Shown here: positions 46,106 to 58,223 of the stretch, piece after piece | How positions within the stretch are numbered: position 1 is the stretch's first letter | How the letters are laid out: each line of letters begins with the position of its first letter | Source: Diphasiastrum complanatum | Lineage: Eukaryota > Streptophyta > Lycopodiopsida > Lycopodiales > Lycopodiaceae | Assembly (NCBI GenBank): GCA_029204225.1 | Contig: CM055098.1 | Location: 52,718,728-52,782,727 of the forward strand | Direction of reading: 5' to 3' | Length of the DNA: 64,000 nt | Translations under genes and position numbers: made by a program | Notes under the pieces: generated by a model | What the model saw: the letters and a program-made list of their open reading frames with translations, nothing else | The model's database searches: none | What the model was told of the DNA's origin: nothing

Positions 46106-48470
46106 TTTTTTGGCTCCACCTGCTACCCGAAGATGCACCTCCACTACCGCACTAACCACCCCATCAACAACCGCCACTTCTTCTTCCGTGCAACCCCCCA
46201 CTCCGATTTCTGTTGTCGCTACCTCTCTTCATGTTCCATCCACATCTGTTTCTGTGTCCATCCCCGTTTCTTCTGTTGATACCACTCCTACTTCTCTTCG
46301 AGTGTCCACTACTCCATCCATCACCATCGCATCTTCCATCACTCATGCCGCCACCGTTGCTTCCATTCCATGCAATCTCTCTGATTCATAACTGTCCCCC
46401 GACACTCTGGCATGGATGCAAGTTATCAGTTTTTGACCTCCACACTAGACACTTTCTGCTCCATCCTCACCTTCTTCCATACTCCACACCACCCTCCAGT
46501 TTCCCTCTGTTCCTCCCATCCTCTCGTTTGGACAAACCGGCCTCACCCCTGTTTCGATAATTATTTCTCAAACCCCACCTGCTTCGCCAACAAAGGTTGC
46601 CGAGGGCAACCAAATGTTGCCTGATGACGCATTTGTCCAAACAGTGTTTGTACCATCGCCACATCGGACTGATCCTACCGCCCCAGATGGCATCAGGTCC
46701 AATGAGAACCTGATCGAAGATAATGACGACGAGATTCCACAAGTCGTCGGGGCCGATACAACACAAGCCCCTGCCAGTGCCAGTGTACCGGCTGCTCCCA
46801 CAGGTCTAACGACGGCGTACCAAACTCTGGGGAAATACATTCTAGATGCAATAGCAGCCAAAGCTATTCTGGAAAGCAGAGTACTACACCTGGCGACAAG
46901 TAATACACAACTGCAAGCAAACCTCACCAAGCTGCAGCAAGAGCTGATTTTGGCTCAGCAACACGAACAAGTAGGGCACCAGGAGATTGCCAAGCTGCAG
47001 CAGAAGGAGGAGGGCCTTAACAAATATATTCGAAGCCTCTCCAACGCGCTGACTGAGGCCTCCACGAAGGTGCGGGAGCTTCAAGTTGAAGTGTCCCAAT
47101 GGCTTGCCCCCATCCAAGCACAGCTTACCCTTTTGGAAGCAGAGAAAACGCGCCTGGGAACGGAGGTCAAAGCCCTACAAGACGAAAAGCTCGTCTGGTT
47201 AGCTCAACCTGCACTGGACTCAAGGCCACTTTCTCAATCAGAGATGAATCTTCTATGATGTCAGGCGCAAGTTTATAGCCAAACCTTAAACAACTACTAG
47301 ACATAGTTCAACAAGTATCGGGCAAGCGCAACACATGAGCTCGCCTAGGCCAAGCAAGCCCTCAAGGTGTGCCAAAAATTCATGGACGCAAAGGCCCAGC
47401 CCACCCCCGTGGTAGTTCCACCACCACCTAATTTTGACGCTGCACAGACTAGTAGGCAACAGGGGGATCTCAACCAGATCAAGGGTCTGAAGGCCAAGAC
47501 CAAGGGCAGATGGATGCGACTGCTGAGACGCGAGACCAGGGCCAAGGCGCAACCACGAGCCAAAGCCAAGCAACATCATCTAAAGGTTCGCATACGATAT
47601 CTGCCAGCTGGGCCTTCCAAAGATCGAAGTCCGTGGAGGAGAAAATCAATGAATTTTTATCAAAGTATCCCCACAAGTCATCAAGAGGCAGCTGGCAGAT
47701 ATCGTTCTCAGCTCAGACCATAAAGGGAAACGAACTGCAAGCATTGCCCGCCCTCCAACCACAACAGAGTGGCGTCAGCAGTTGATCGAAAGAGACCCTG
47801 CGACCATCAGGGCCTATGTGACAACTCCACACCAATTACGGGTGAACGCGCACTTCCTGCCATGTCCACGAAGATTCAAATGGGCGGAATGCGGCACCCC
47901 TCTGGACAAGATCACACTTCAGAATTTTAATTGGCCGGTCGTACAATTAGAATATGGGTGGACTATGGATGTAGACGCCAGAAGGGCTCTCACCGCATTC
48001 ACCAACCAGTACATCAATTGCCCTGATCCCACAGTCCACACGACAGCCACTTACGCTCGGGACTTAGAACATCGGATGGGGATTGAAACTAAATGGGACA
48101 ATTTTTGCCCATCCATATTCTTTGATGTTAATAAGGCGCTACCTTCAGACAAAGTCGAAGATCAGCTGCCAATAGCTCGTGTATATTACTGAGCTGCGCT
48201 TCTGGGTGATCCATGGACACGCCGATTCCAAACATGGGTCGACCAAGATTGGCTGCGGGGTGTCCACAGGTCCCTTCACATGCCAAAGGACTTGAAAAAA
48301 TTGGACCGCCTCAACTTTATGGAGGACGTCACCACCTACCTCATCCAGCAAAGGCAGACGAAGAAAACGCTCAACTAAACCGGCAGAGTGCCGAGGGACC
48401 GGCACTACTTCAGGCCGTGGGTCCTGTTGGGGGTATTCCCAACAAAGTGTAAATAAATAAAATCATCCAA
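46101..48470 (+). pseudogene. Unassigned coiled-coil protein, decayed (about 760 codons over several frames)
   Basis: GC-richer than its neighbours and coding-like on the plus strand. The frame from 46,101 is Ser/Thr/Pro-rich, with stops at 46,389 and near 46,427. In the same frame, 46,614-47,258 encodes an acidic linker and then about 125 residues of strong coiled coil (LQANLTKLQQELILAQQHEQ, SNALTEASTKVRELQVEV). 47,367-47,720 is basic and Gln-rich and shifts frame. From about 47,620 SVEEKINEFLSKYP leads into a distinct C-terminal domain (47,782-48,192: HFLPCPRRFKWAEC, LQNFNWPVVQLEYGWTMDVD), which reads on past a TGA to about 48,378 (WVDQDWLRGVHRSLHMPKDL). AATAAA-like signals follow (48,451-48,475). 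I do not recognise the family. It could be the gag-like gene of an uncharacterised element or a captured host gene. Confidence 0.6.
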
Positions 48471-49258
48471 TAAAATGTGTTGCGAGGGCATGGCATCCTG
48501 CGTGTAGAAGCCCATGCCCCAATGAGCATGCAAATAAAGTTGTAAATAAAATAAACATGACTTGGGCCTTGGAATTAAAATAAAACTAGAGGCCCAATGT
48601 CATTTTTAAACTTAGAGATTCTTTTTTAAAGTTGGGTCCAATTTGGGACTCACATGAATCTTGTGATTTCTAATGTACTTTTTGTGGACCCTTGGATCAA
48701 GTTGGGTCCAAGATGAATGGATAGGATCATTGTGAATATTAGCCTATAGGATTGAGGGGCAAGGGTCTTCCCCATTTTATAAAAAGACACCATTTGTACA
48801 CTATATTCATGCCTAATGAGAAGGAGGAAACTCTACCAATTTTGGAAGAGAAGCATCCTCATTTGCAATTCAATGCTTGCTATTGCTCTTGTTGTTTTCA
48901 ATTGCTTTCAAGTTCATGCTTTTTGCTTTCAATAGTTTATGTTTCTCCTTTAGCAAGTATAATGTGCATTTGAGCTAACCTCCACCCTCACTCTCTATCT
49001 CTCTCTCTTTCTCTCTTCTCTTCTCAATCTCCTCTTTTCTATCCCTTCCCTTTACCTAATCACGATGAATGTTAGTGTAGAGGAGTAGAGTTAAAGGAGA
49101 ATAGTGTTAGTGGTGAGTAGAGTTAAGGGAGAAAGTAGGAAACTAACTAAAAGTAGCATCTATGCATAGTTAGGTACCTATCCAGTGATCTAACCCTTGT
49201 TGACAGGCGGGAGGGCTATACTACGTAAGATCTTCGACCTTACAGCTTCTACACCTCA
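48471..49258. other. Non-coding, AT-rich; possible LTR-like end
   Basis: Several AATAAA motifs (48,451-48,555) and a CT-rich patch (48,985-49,050). No gene recognised. Confidence 0.45.
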
Positions 49259-49945
49259 AAACAAGAATGGGGTCCTTATCACTACATAATGGTGATGAGA
49301 AAGCAAACTTCACATCTAAAGGCAAAAAGAAGACTCATCATTTCAAGAAGATCCAAGGCAAGGAGGCTGAGGCAAAGGATGGAGGATCTACCTCCAAAGG
49401 GAAGCAAAAGAACAAAGCAAAGCTAAAGTGTTTCTTCCTCCATCAACGACTCACAAACATTGTTCATCAAGAAGAACACAAGGAAGTAGCAGAAGAATAA
49501 ATTTGTCCGATAGAATGATAGCGATTAGAAGTAGTCACATAAGGCCCAGAATCAACAACCCGCTCAGAACTAGAAAAGACTCTTCTATAAGTACTACAAG
49601 AGGATGAACCTTGAAGTTGAACAATGGCAAGAAGAAGAAGCAGCCGGATCAGCAAACTCATGCAGCCAACACCAAGCAGAATTTCGGAGATGATGAAGAG
49701 CATGAAGTCTTCATGGTGAGCCATCACCATGTCGAACGGTCGGAGGAATGGTTCCTCAATTATGGAGCAACGCAACATATGACAAGCCATCAGAATGATT
49801 CATCGATTATTCAGCCTACAAGACCAACAAATTCGTCCACCTTGGAGATAGCAGCTCCCACTGAATTGGTGAAGGTACTGTTTGAATGAATTTTCAGAAT
49901 GGACTGTCAAAGTTGATACCAAATGTATTGTATGTCTCGAATCTG
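49259..49945 (+). pseudogene. Two Copia gag/protease scraps
   Basis: 49,267-49,500 matches the element I nucleocapsid region (SLSLHNGDEKANFTSKGKKK). From about 49,560, sequence matches the H family instead (QPDQQTHAANTKQ, VFMVSHHHVERSEEWF). The protease site reads LNYGATQHMTSH, with the catalytic Asp replaced by Asn. The two pieces are from different Copia families joined near 49,500. Homology ends at about 49,945, where inverted Gypsy begins. Confidence 0.75.
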
Positions 49946-50058
49946 ATGACGCGTCGGGATGTCCCGCGCATGGTGAGTCATGACATTCATAAAGAATTTT
50001 ATTCTTAATAACATCCACATCAGGCACACAAACATTTCCTTCCCTAAACAAAAGTCCA

Positions 50059-50619
50059 TTACGGATCAGTACCCTTCTTATCCTTTCCCCTAGATTGATC
50101 ACCATGAACATCAGTCACGCTTGATGTAACTGCTAGAACCCTATTCCAGATTGGTCCAAAATGTGGGTCTTTATCATAAAGACCTCTCAGGAAGAGATAA
50201 AAGTCTGTATTGATCTCAGTGAAAGAAAGTTTGTTCACTTCACCAATTTTTCTAAGTGCATCAACCACCTGATTAGAGGTGCCTTTGATATACCGCACCT
50301 CAAAGTCAAATTCTTGCATGAGTTCTGCCCATCTGGCCTTACGACCTCTCAAATCATTCTGATTACAAAAGCACTTTAAAGGTTGGTGATATGTATTAAC
50401 CATGAACTTATTACCATACAGGTAATGTCTCCATGATTTCAAAGCATGGATCACCGCAAAAAGCTCTTTTTCCTGCGTGGTATACCTGACCTGTGCATCG
50501 GTTAGTTTTTTACTTTCAAAGACAACGGGCTGGCCTTCATGTAAGAGAACAGCTCCAATAGTCGTATCACTCGCGTCAGTGTTAATGACGATCGACAAAT
50601 CTAGATCCGCAATCCTCAA
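50059..50619 (-). pseudogene. Gypsy L RNase H and connection
   Basis: A 186-codon frame. VINTDASDTTIGAVLLHEGQ (catalytic Asp), TTQEKELFAVIHALKSWRHY (Glu) and FNVDA-type KGTSNQVVDALRK are visible. The usual TDH motif reads NTYHQPL, so one catalytic Asp is lost. It is related to, but clearly a different lineage from, Gypsy 1. Confidence 0.82.
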
Positions 50620-50679
50620 GACTGGAACTGAGGCAATTAAAAGCTTCAGTTTCCAAAAACTCTCATCTAGCTTCTCATT

Positions 50680-51406
50680 CTACCTTATAGGAGGACTTGG
50701 CCTAACTTTGCGGCTATTCACTCCTTTCAACATATTGTTGAGAGGCGCAACAATATTTGAATACTCCTCTGCAAATTTACGAAAAAACACAATGAAACCT
50801 AAGAATAAATAAAGTTCATGCACCATTTGAGGGACTGGCCATTCCACTACCGTCTTCACCGTTTCCTCGTCAATCTTGATCCCAAAAGAGGTGATCTTAT
50901 GACCAAGGTAAAGAAGTTCCTTTTTAAAAAATTTACACTTTGATTCTTTTGCATAAAGCTTCTCTTGTCTTAAGATATGTAAGACAATACGGAGATGCTT
51001 AGCATGCTCTTTGAGTGTTCTACTGTAGATCAATATATTGTCTAGAAACACTACTACAACTTCTCCAAATATGGACGAAATAAATCGTTTATCATTTGTT
51101 GGAAAATAGCCGGAGCATTAGTTAACCAAAGAGCAAAACTAGAAACTCATAGTGGCCAAACCTGGTCCTAAACCCAGTCTTAGATATATCTTTCGGATGT
51201 ATCCTAATCTGATGGTATCCCGTATGTAGATCAATTTTTGTGAAGTATTTAGCTCCATTTAACCGATCTATGAGATCATCCATCTTGGGCAAGGGGTATT
51301 TATTTTTTGCCGTAAGTTTGTTCAAACCCTTGTAATCCACACATAACCAAAAACCCCCATCTTTCTTACTTTTAAGTGCTTCTCGGGCCTTTGCATGCGC
51401 TTCCAT
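50680..51406 (-). pseudogene. Gypsy L reverse transcriptase, active site FLDN
   Basis: 51,122-51,406 gives [20 protein letters not shown] and [20 protein letters not shown] (first catalytic Asp). 50,680-51,051 gives MFLDNILIYSRTLKEHAKHL, where the second Asp of the LDD pair is Asn. Stops around 51,055-51,075 separate them. 5' sequence is replaced by the (GA)n tract. Confidence 0.85.
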
Positions 51407-51416
51407 TCCTGGCCCG

Positions 51417-51587
<171 letters not shown>

Positions 51588-51592
51588 ACGAG

Positions 51593-53955
51593 CTTCGCGG
51601 CTCTGGTGGGTGGGGGATGGTGTCGCGCCTTCCCTCACCACCATCACCAGTTTTTTTTTCAAACAATTAGGTGTTTTTAGGCATGTTGGAGGGCCGTACA
51701 AAGGAGAGCTTTCAGAAGCTGTCAAATGTTGTTTTTTCTTAGTTTTCTTTAATGTTACAAGCAGGAAACATTGAGGCATTTCTTTGCTATTTTTTACAGA
51801 TTGCAATCTATTGTAGGGCACATTTATGCTTTGCTTAGCTTTACAAAATGCTTCAGAAGCATAAGCAAACATCCATTTACATTTTTGCAGGGTTTGAATT
51901 CCTTATGTCAGAGAAAACATGGTAGATGATGCCCAATTTTTTTTTGAAACTAATTTTTGCAGGTTGTCTATTCTATTACATAGAATAGCTTTGTTTCTGA
52001 ACCAAACCACTTCAAAAATGGCTTTACTGGCTCCCAATCAGTTTGCTGGAAAATGCAACATAAACTTGTAACTCCATAAGAATCCGCCATGCAAACCTAT
52101 AAATCACCACCAACACTCACAGCCAAGTGATCAGTGCATTTTTGCCTCTATTCTTGCCTTTTCTCACCGATTTTGGAACAGAACCGGTCTCACAAAAAGC
52201 AATAGACAGCAATTTAAATTACAGAAACCACTATTTGCAAGAACAAGAAGCCATAAGAGGAGAAAAAATCCAGCATAGCCTCTAAAGAAACTGTTGCTTC
52301 ACAGAAGTGCCAACAACAAATTAATCGGCAACAATGGAACTGAAAACAAAATTTCTTCCTAAAAATCAATTCGAAATGCATGAACATCAAACCAAATGTT
52401 ATTCTGGTAGTGCACCTACCACGCAAACGATTGCACTTTGAAAAAGTGATTCAACGGGAAGAATAATCCAAAATTCCACCACTTGTTGCTTACTCCACCG
52501 AAATCTCGAAAATACGTCGAGATTTTACCCAACACTTTCAATGGCAAAACCCTGCCTAGACTTGCTTTGATACCATTATAAAGTCCCACATGATACTATC
52601 CTAAGCATGCCAAACAAAGCAACAACAAAGGGAACCGGTGGTGGATAAACCAGCCCAACCAAATCTAGATCGTACGGATCTAGCCCCCAAGCTATGGATC
52701 AATCACAATCATGGAAAGAAGAATCACACTAGTAGCATGTAGCTACCAATCACAGAATAAAGCATACACTAGTAAGAGCCCAATAGGTATACTTATACCC
52801 TCTAAGGCCCATGCACCACTAGTAGTGCACTGTGACACCTCACTGGACACCTCTACAGCCTATCTGGGTGTTGACATATCCCCTATTCTAGAGAATCTGT
52901 TGGCTTCCTATTTCTTGCTTTTGATGTTTTCAAGAATGGTTCTGCCTGTTATCAGGCTTCTTGGGTATTTCTTGGATGTTCACGTTTTGTTTCAAGCCCA
53001 AATCAAGCAGAAGAGAAGTATCTACGTTTTCTAAGTTTCCTACCTGTCAGAGGATACTCGGGATTGGTCACTCTTGCACTGAAAGCCCATGCATAAACAA
53101 CCACAATCAGTCAATAATGCAAGCCAAAATGTTCAGCCATAAAATCAACATGCAAAACCGTTGAACAGTGATTGAAATCCTACTCTACTGCTGCAAAAAC
53201 GAGTTTGAATCAGATCCTAACATTAAAACCAAGCTACCCATACATTCTACAAAACAAGAACAAGAACTAAACTAGACAACATTTTAGCAATCCAAGGATC
53301 AAGAAACCCTCATTTCTTTATTCTTGGACATCCCAAGGACGTCAAGAACAGGGTTGTAAGAGGATATGCAAGAATTACATCGCGAACCCAATTTATTTAG
53401 TTTACTTGAATGCTGATTCCTACATTAATCCACAAACAAGAAATGAAACTAATCCACTCTACTATCCACAACCACACACAAAGATTGGAAGGGCAAGATC
53501 ATAAGAGAATCACTCAAGAAAACAATCATGATCAAGGAGCTCAAAGGATGCACCAAACTAATGGAGGCTCTTCTCATTTGGGCATGGAATAGATGCATTA
53601 CACAAAAAACTCCTCTTCTCAAAGAGGGAGTCTCTTAAAGAAGCAAGAGAGCTCCTTAGGTGGCATCCTAGTGGCATTTCCACATTTCACAAATTACAAG
53701 TGGAATAATGCTCTCCACTAGAGGTTACCATCAAAAGGTGGCTCACTCCACTTTCTTTAAGAGGGGTCTACTTGCATTTATTACTTTGCCTAGAAATACT
53801 AGTTCCTACATGGTCATTCCATCTTTCAGGATTCACCATGAGGCTTACATAGTTTTTGCTTGTCATTCCTAACTAGTACTTCTCGGCTCTCATACTCGGC
53901 TCTTAGTCTAAGTTCATCTCGTCTTCTCAAAGACCTCCTCAGTCTTAGGTGAGAG
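51593..53955. other. No gene recognised; one LTR/PBS-like site
   Basis: At 52,563-52,576 the minus strand reads ATGGTATCAAAGC, a PBS-like motif used by some plant Gypsy elements, followed on the plus strand by TATAAAGTCCC. This may mark an old minus-strand LTR to the right, but no partner was seen. No open frame of interest. Confidence 0.4.
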
Positions 53956-56181
53956 GTGCTCTTGAGTTGCTCTGGTCGAGTATCTTGGGGATTCGTCAGA
54001 ATCAGCCAACATCATCCCACCCCTGATGTGTTGCAGGACCCACTACAACCCATATTGGATGATATTGCTCCGCTTTGCATTGGCATCTTTGTTTGTCACT
54101 TGGAAAAGCGTAGATCCTTGTTCGTTTGCATAAAACCAAGTGCCTATTTTCGTCAATCTTTACCAAAAACTACTTTTGGCAATCTGTTGCAATGTAACCA
54201 GAATGTCTTATTGCTGCAAGTGGTTGACATTCTCAAAATTGGAGAGCTCCCAACAGCTTCACAACTCTGCATGCTTGAGTGTTTTCCTCATGTCTTTATT
54301 TGTATATGCCATTAGCGGTTTCATATTTGGTTTCTTGGTAGGTACTAACTTCTGGGAGGTCTGTATCCTCCATTATGCTTCTGGGCGTTTTCGTAGTTCT
54401 TCTCTCACTTGAAGTTCCAATCTTGTCGATGCTCTTTCCCGATAGGTTGCACAAATCTTGGTTATCAATCTTCAAGGAAATGGACTCATCAACAAATTAG
54501 TGGTCAAAACAGATTGGACGGATGGGTTGATGACGATAGGAAAACATGGTGAAGGCTTGGTGGAAGGGTGAAGGGACTGATGGTTCTACAGTTGCAGCCC
54601 TGGACCCTTGCAATGTCGAGCTTGACCGTGAGGAGCTCACTTTATTTTGCAGGCTCACTATTGTCTTCATCATTTTGCTTTTCCAGCAGCTCTTTCTTCC
54701 TTTGATCCATTACTTTTGGATCTCTTCGGGCTTCATAGGAGGGGATTCAACTATCATTGCTCCAGAGAGTTTCTTTTAATCAAGATCGATTTGACTCATT
54801 TGTTGCTTAAGTTTTGTCCTTTCCTCCTCAGCTTCTGCTTCACTTGCTTCTTAGATCTTCTTTTGGCTGATCAACCATTGTAGGTGGTAGTTGGTCTCCG
54901 CAAGACATTTGCAATGATCTATCAGCTGCTTCGGTAAGACTATAAAAAACTGGGAATTTCTCAGAAGAATAGTGAACTGGTGATAAACAAATAGATGGAA
55001 GGAAGGGTGGTGGTGGTGGTGACAACGGTAGATGGTGTGGTCGTTAGGCATGAGAATGATGCAAATGTCGTGACAAGAAGGCTAGTTGAAGAAGAAGACT
55101 GATTTCCCAATACTTGTGCTTCTCTATTCTGAAGGACCTTCGTCATGACCGGGGTACTTCTTCTGATTGTGTCGCTTTGATTTGCCCATTTTCCTTCTTA
55201 GCCTTGTCGTTATCGTGTTTGGGTTGTGACCTTGGCTATCGATTCTCCTGATGTTATTGCTGGCAGTGTAACTGCTTCAGTGGATGACTGTAAATCCACT
55301 CTCCCCCCCAAAAAAAAAAATCTGTTGTTGGGGATGTTGTTGCTGGTAACTTGGATGCTCAAGGTTGGATCGACGTTTGGAAGACACAGTTGAAACACAT
55401 TGAATATGTGACTGGACTAACGATTGAACAAGTTTTAACTAAATTTGTTTTGATCTTACTGTAGTTGACTCGAAGATGAATATGTTTATGAAAGACAAGA
55501 ATCAACTCGGACATGACATGGATTTCTGAAAGTTGTTGTATGCTCGAAGATCCTAAACTTTGTACAAGGTGATCTGAAGATGGATAGATGAATGAAAATG
55601 TCTTTTGAGATACTCTACGAAAGGCTCTCGTGCACAGTGGCTATTTCTCATGCAAAAATCAATCACACAAAAGGAATGTAGAGGAACAAGGAAATAAACG
55701 AATGGTACAGAGAGTGAGAACTGTATGGCACTTATTGCGAACAAAACTTTCATTCATCAACATTGATAATTCACCTTGACAATTGCATTATCCCATTGGT
55801 TTTGTAGAATAATGAGAAAAACTCTGATATATCTTTGTCAAAAACTAGACAAGGTTGGTGACACTAAATCTACCATCATTGATATCAGATGTTGTAAGAT
55901 ATGGCTTGAAATGCATAGAGGGAGATTAGTATCCTCCGGATTATGAGATTCATAAATGAAACATTGTCTAGATTTTCGATTCTCAAATTTGGTTCATTAT
56001 ATCCAGTGGCTGGAAATCTCATCAGAAAATGAAAAGACATATAGATTTGAGGTTGCAAAAGTGCAGTGAAAAAGTCAATTCCATGGGGAGGTTTCTCTTG
56101 TTTGGGGATAGTAACAGATGATGTAATATCGATTTTCTCTTCGTCTTGCAATAACTCATTTCATATAATGTCTATGTTCGA
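53956..56181. other. No gene recognised
   Basis: Open frames such as 53,956-54,315 (+) and 55,885-56,151 (-) show no domain I know. A short (GGT)n lies at 55,005-55,020, and a C8A11-type run at 55,303-55,320. Confidence 0.4.
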
Positions 56182-56460
56182 TTATTGATTTGGTAAATGT
56201 CTTGGTAATGTAGAAGTTCTACACAGGATCTTATTGGATGATTCTGCTTGCCCATTACCACGAGGATAATAAGGCGTACTGGTTTTGTGGATCACGAAAA
56301 ATTCCTCCAACAGGAACTTGATGGTCTCATTGATGAAATGACTTCCGCGATCACTGACTAGCTCCGCCGGGCATCCGAAGTGCACAATGATATTTTCATA
56401 AAGGAACTTGGCAGTGGTCCTAGCATCAGCTACTCCTTGCTGCAGGGTGAATTGGACCAA
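56182..56460 (-). pseudogene. Gypsy M integrase core fragment
   Basis: AKFLYENIIVHFGCPAELVS, DRGSHFINETIKFLLEEFF (second catalytic Asp) and YYPRGNGQAESSNKIL (catalytic Glu, with N-G-Q-A-E). The frame changes right after SSNKIL. The N-terminal zinc site and first Asp are not seen. Confidence 0.85.
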
Positions 56461-56568
56461 TATAATCCAATCCCCATTTTTCGAACGGTGCTTGGGCTAA
56501 GACTGGGTGTAGTAGATCATAGTTCAATCTCATTGGTCTCCTTGCCCTTTGGCACACATCACACTTTT

Positions 56569-57282
56569 TCAAGTATTCCTCCGTATTTGATCTATCGTGG
56601 ATGATCCGTCATCAACCTTGGGTGCAATAGGTTTTATCGCCCATGTGGTTGGATCAACCTTTACAGCCTGGTCTCTGTTCTCGAAGGTGAGTTTCCCTGT
56701 ACCCCAGTTGTGTACTACTTGCGTAGTCCTCAACCAAAGTCTTCCTAGTAAAACACGATATGCAGATGGAGATTCAAGTATATCCATGGCTACAAAAGTA
56801 ATCACAAACTGCATGCCTGCTATCTTTATGGGGATATCGACAGCTACACCTTTTGGTTTCACACAGGATTGATCTGCTAGCTTGATGGCGAATCTTGTTG
56901 GCTTCAATCCTTGTAAACCCCATTTTTCATATAAAGTAGTGGAGATCAGATTGACACCTGATCCTCCATCTACCACTACCGCCTCGTCCTCGTATCTCTT
57001 GTGTTTGATTGACAAAGTGATGTTGTGTTCCTCACTTTCCCATGTTGTTCCGATGTGGAGGACGTTATTTGTTTCATCATAGCCCGCACAATATATGGGC
57101 TTAGGCGCTACTGGCTCCTCATCCGCTTTGGCCCATTCAGCTAGAAGACTTTTCGCTTGTGGTGCAATCCGCAGTAGTTCTCCGAGTGGTAAACTAACAT
57201 GGCTTGACAACAAAAGTGTGAGCCTTTCAGTGCGTGGTGCCTCGGGCTCCACCATGTGAAAAGGTGGTTCATGTTGGTGCAA
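56569..57282 (-). pseudogene. Gypsy M aspartic protease region
   Basis: A 237-codon open frame. VVVDGGSGVNLISTTLYEKW is the retropepsin active site (catalytic Asp in D-G-G). FAIKLADQSCVKPKGVAVDI and YRVLLGRLWLRTTQVV give the flap and C-terminal half (LLGRPWL in relatives). The protease releases mature gag and pol proteins. It appears intact in frame but is followed directly by integrase, so RT and RNase H are deleted. Confidence 0.8.
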
Positions 57283-57295
57283 TCGATCATTCTGA

Positions 57296-57780
57296 TCAGT
57301 GCGCAGAGCTCGCTTGCGGTTCCCGTTCGATGCTGACTGGAGGTTCTGTGGGATAATCTCTTTCTTGCTCTTTTTTCTCCGCTTGTGTTTTCTGTACCCA
57401 GTGTCTTATTTTCTGGTACTGTCTTCTCTCTTCCCTCACATTTGGATATGGCGCTGAAGTTGAGAGTTGGTTGTCAGTGACCGATGGTGGTGGTGAGGGA
57501 GTCACTTCCTTTCTCTTCTGTGCTTGCGTAACAGCTAACACAAGAGCATGGAATTGTCGACCTTCTGATGGCATCCCCGCTGGAACTACTGGTTGCTGTA
57601 TGGCAATGAGGTTAAGAGGTGCACTGGTTCCAGGTTTAAATGGACAATTCTTGTAATAGTGTCCATAACCGCATTCTTGGCAAGAGGTTGTATTGTCCCT
57701 TGTAGGAACATTCTGCTATTCTGTGTGGAAGCCTTCAAACCACCAAATTACAGCTTCTCCAAAACTTGACTTTCCTCCCC
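57296..57780 (-). pseudogene. Gypsy M gag C-terminus with CCHC knuckle
   Basis: SCQECGYGHYYKNCPF (about 57,653-57,690) is a complete CX2CX4HX4C knuckle. Upstream, GEAVIWWFEGFHTE is cut off near the primer site, so nearly all capsid sequence is missing. Downstream, 57,296-57,574 is Arg/Gln/Glu-rich (REERRQYQKIRHWVQKTQAE). A TAG near 57,718 breaks the frame. Confidence 0.75.
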
Positions 57781-57794
57781 TATTGAGCTAACAT

Positions 57795-57808
57795 AGCTCT
57801 GATACCAT
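57795..57808 (-). promoter_or_regulatory. Gypsy M primer-binding site
   Basis: The minus strand reads AATGGTATCAGAGC, close to the initiator-Met tRNA complement, two bases from the LTR end at 57,811. Confidence 0.85.
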
Positions 57809-57810
57809 TA

Positions 57811-58223
57811 TGTTGGAACCCCAGGAGTGACGATCCACACCTTGATAGTCGCCACCTGCAAGCACGGATTCCAAACTAGCGGAAGCAACACACTCACAAG
57901 AAGGAGGAGCAAAGAACACCAAAGTATGCCGTGACAACTAACTTACTCTCTCATTCAAAATTGGTGACTAAGTACAATGGAAAATTTGGGTCCAAAAAGG
58001 ATTGTAATAAATTTGAACTTATCTATCTAACCACTACTCTAATTTTATGGCTTTTCTTAATGGTTAGGTACTCGGTGCACATGGGCTACACTGGCCTCTA
58101 TACATACTCTTAACTTCACTGACACAGGCCGTCGATGGTAGCCATAATATACAAAACGACATAATACAATAAATTGGGACTATGAAACAAACTCGTTACC
58201 ACTAACTCGTTTGAGTTCTAACA
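57811..58223 (-). repeat. Gypsy M 5' LTR
   Basis: The plus strand runs TGTTGGAACC ... GTTCTAACA with matching inverted ends (TGTT.GAA / TTC.AACA). About 413 bp. No second copy was found in the window. Confidence 0.75.

Larger units (their letters stand above)
49946..51412 (-). mobile_element. Gypsy element L: RT, RNase H, integrase start
   Basis: A minus-strand Gypsy fragment, cut inside RT at the (GA)n tract on its 5' side and inside the integrase zinc domain (YECHDSPCAGH, about 49,965-50,000) on its 3' side. No LTR is attached. Confidence 0.85.
56182..58223 (-). mobile_element. Gypsy element M: gag end, protease, integrase piece, one LTR
   Basis: A minus-strand remnant. From right to left it has a 413-bp LTR, a primer site, a short gag end with zinc knuckle, a large protease region, and then an integrase piece without any RT or RNase H between. 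The DGGSGVN protease wording and long pre-protease region suggest a non-chromodomain (Tat/Athila-like) lineage; that placement is inference. Confidence 0.8.

Noticed and set aside
53956-54412. Overlapping Cys/Phe-rich open frames
   Set aside because: No recognisable domain, no splice context, and composition like the surrounding non-coding DNA.
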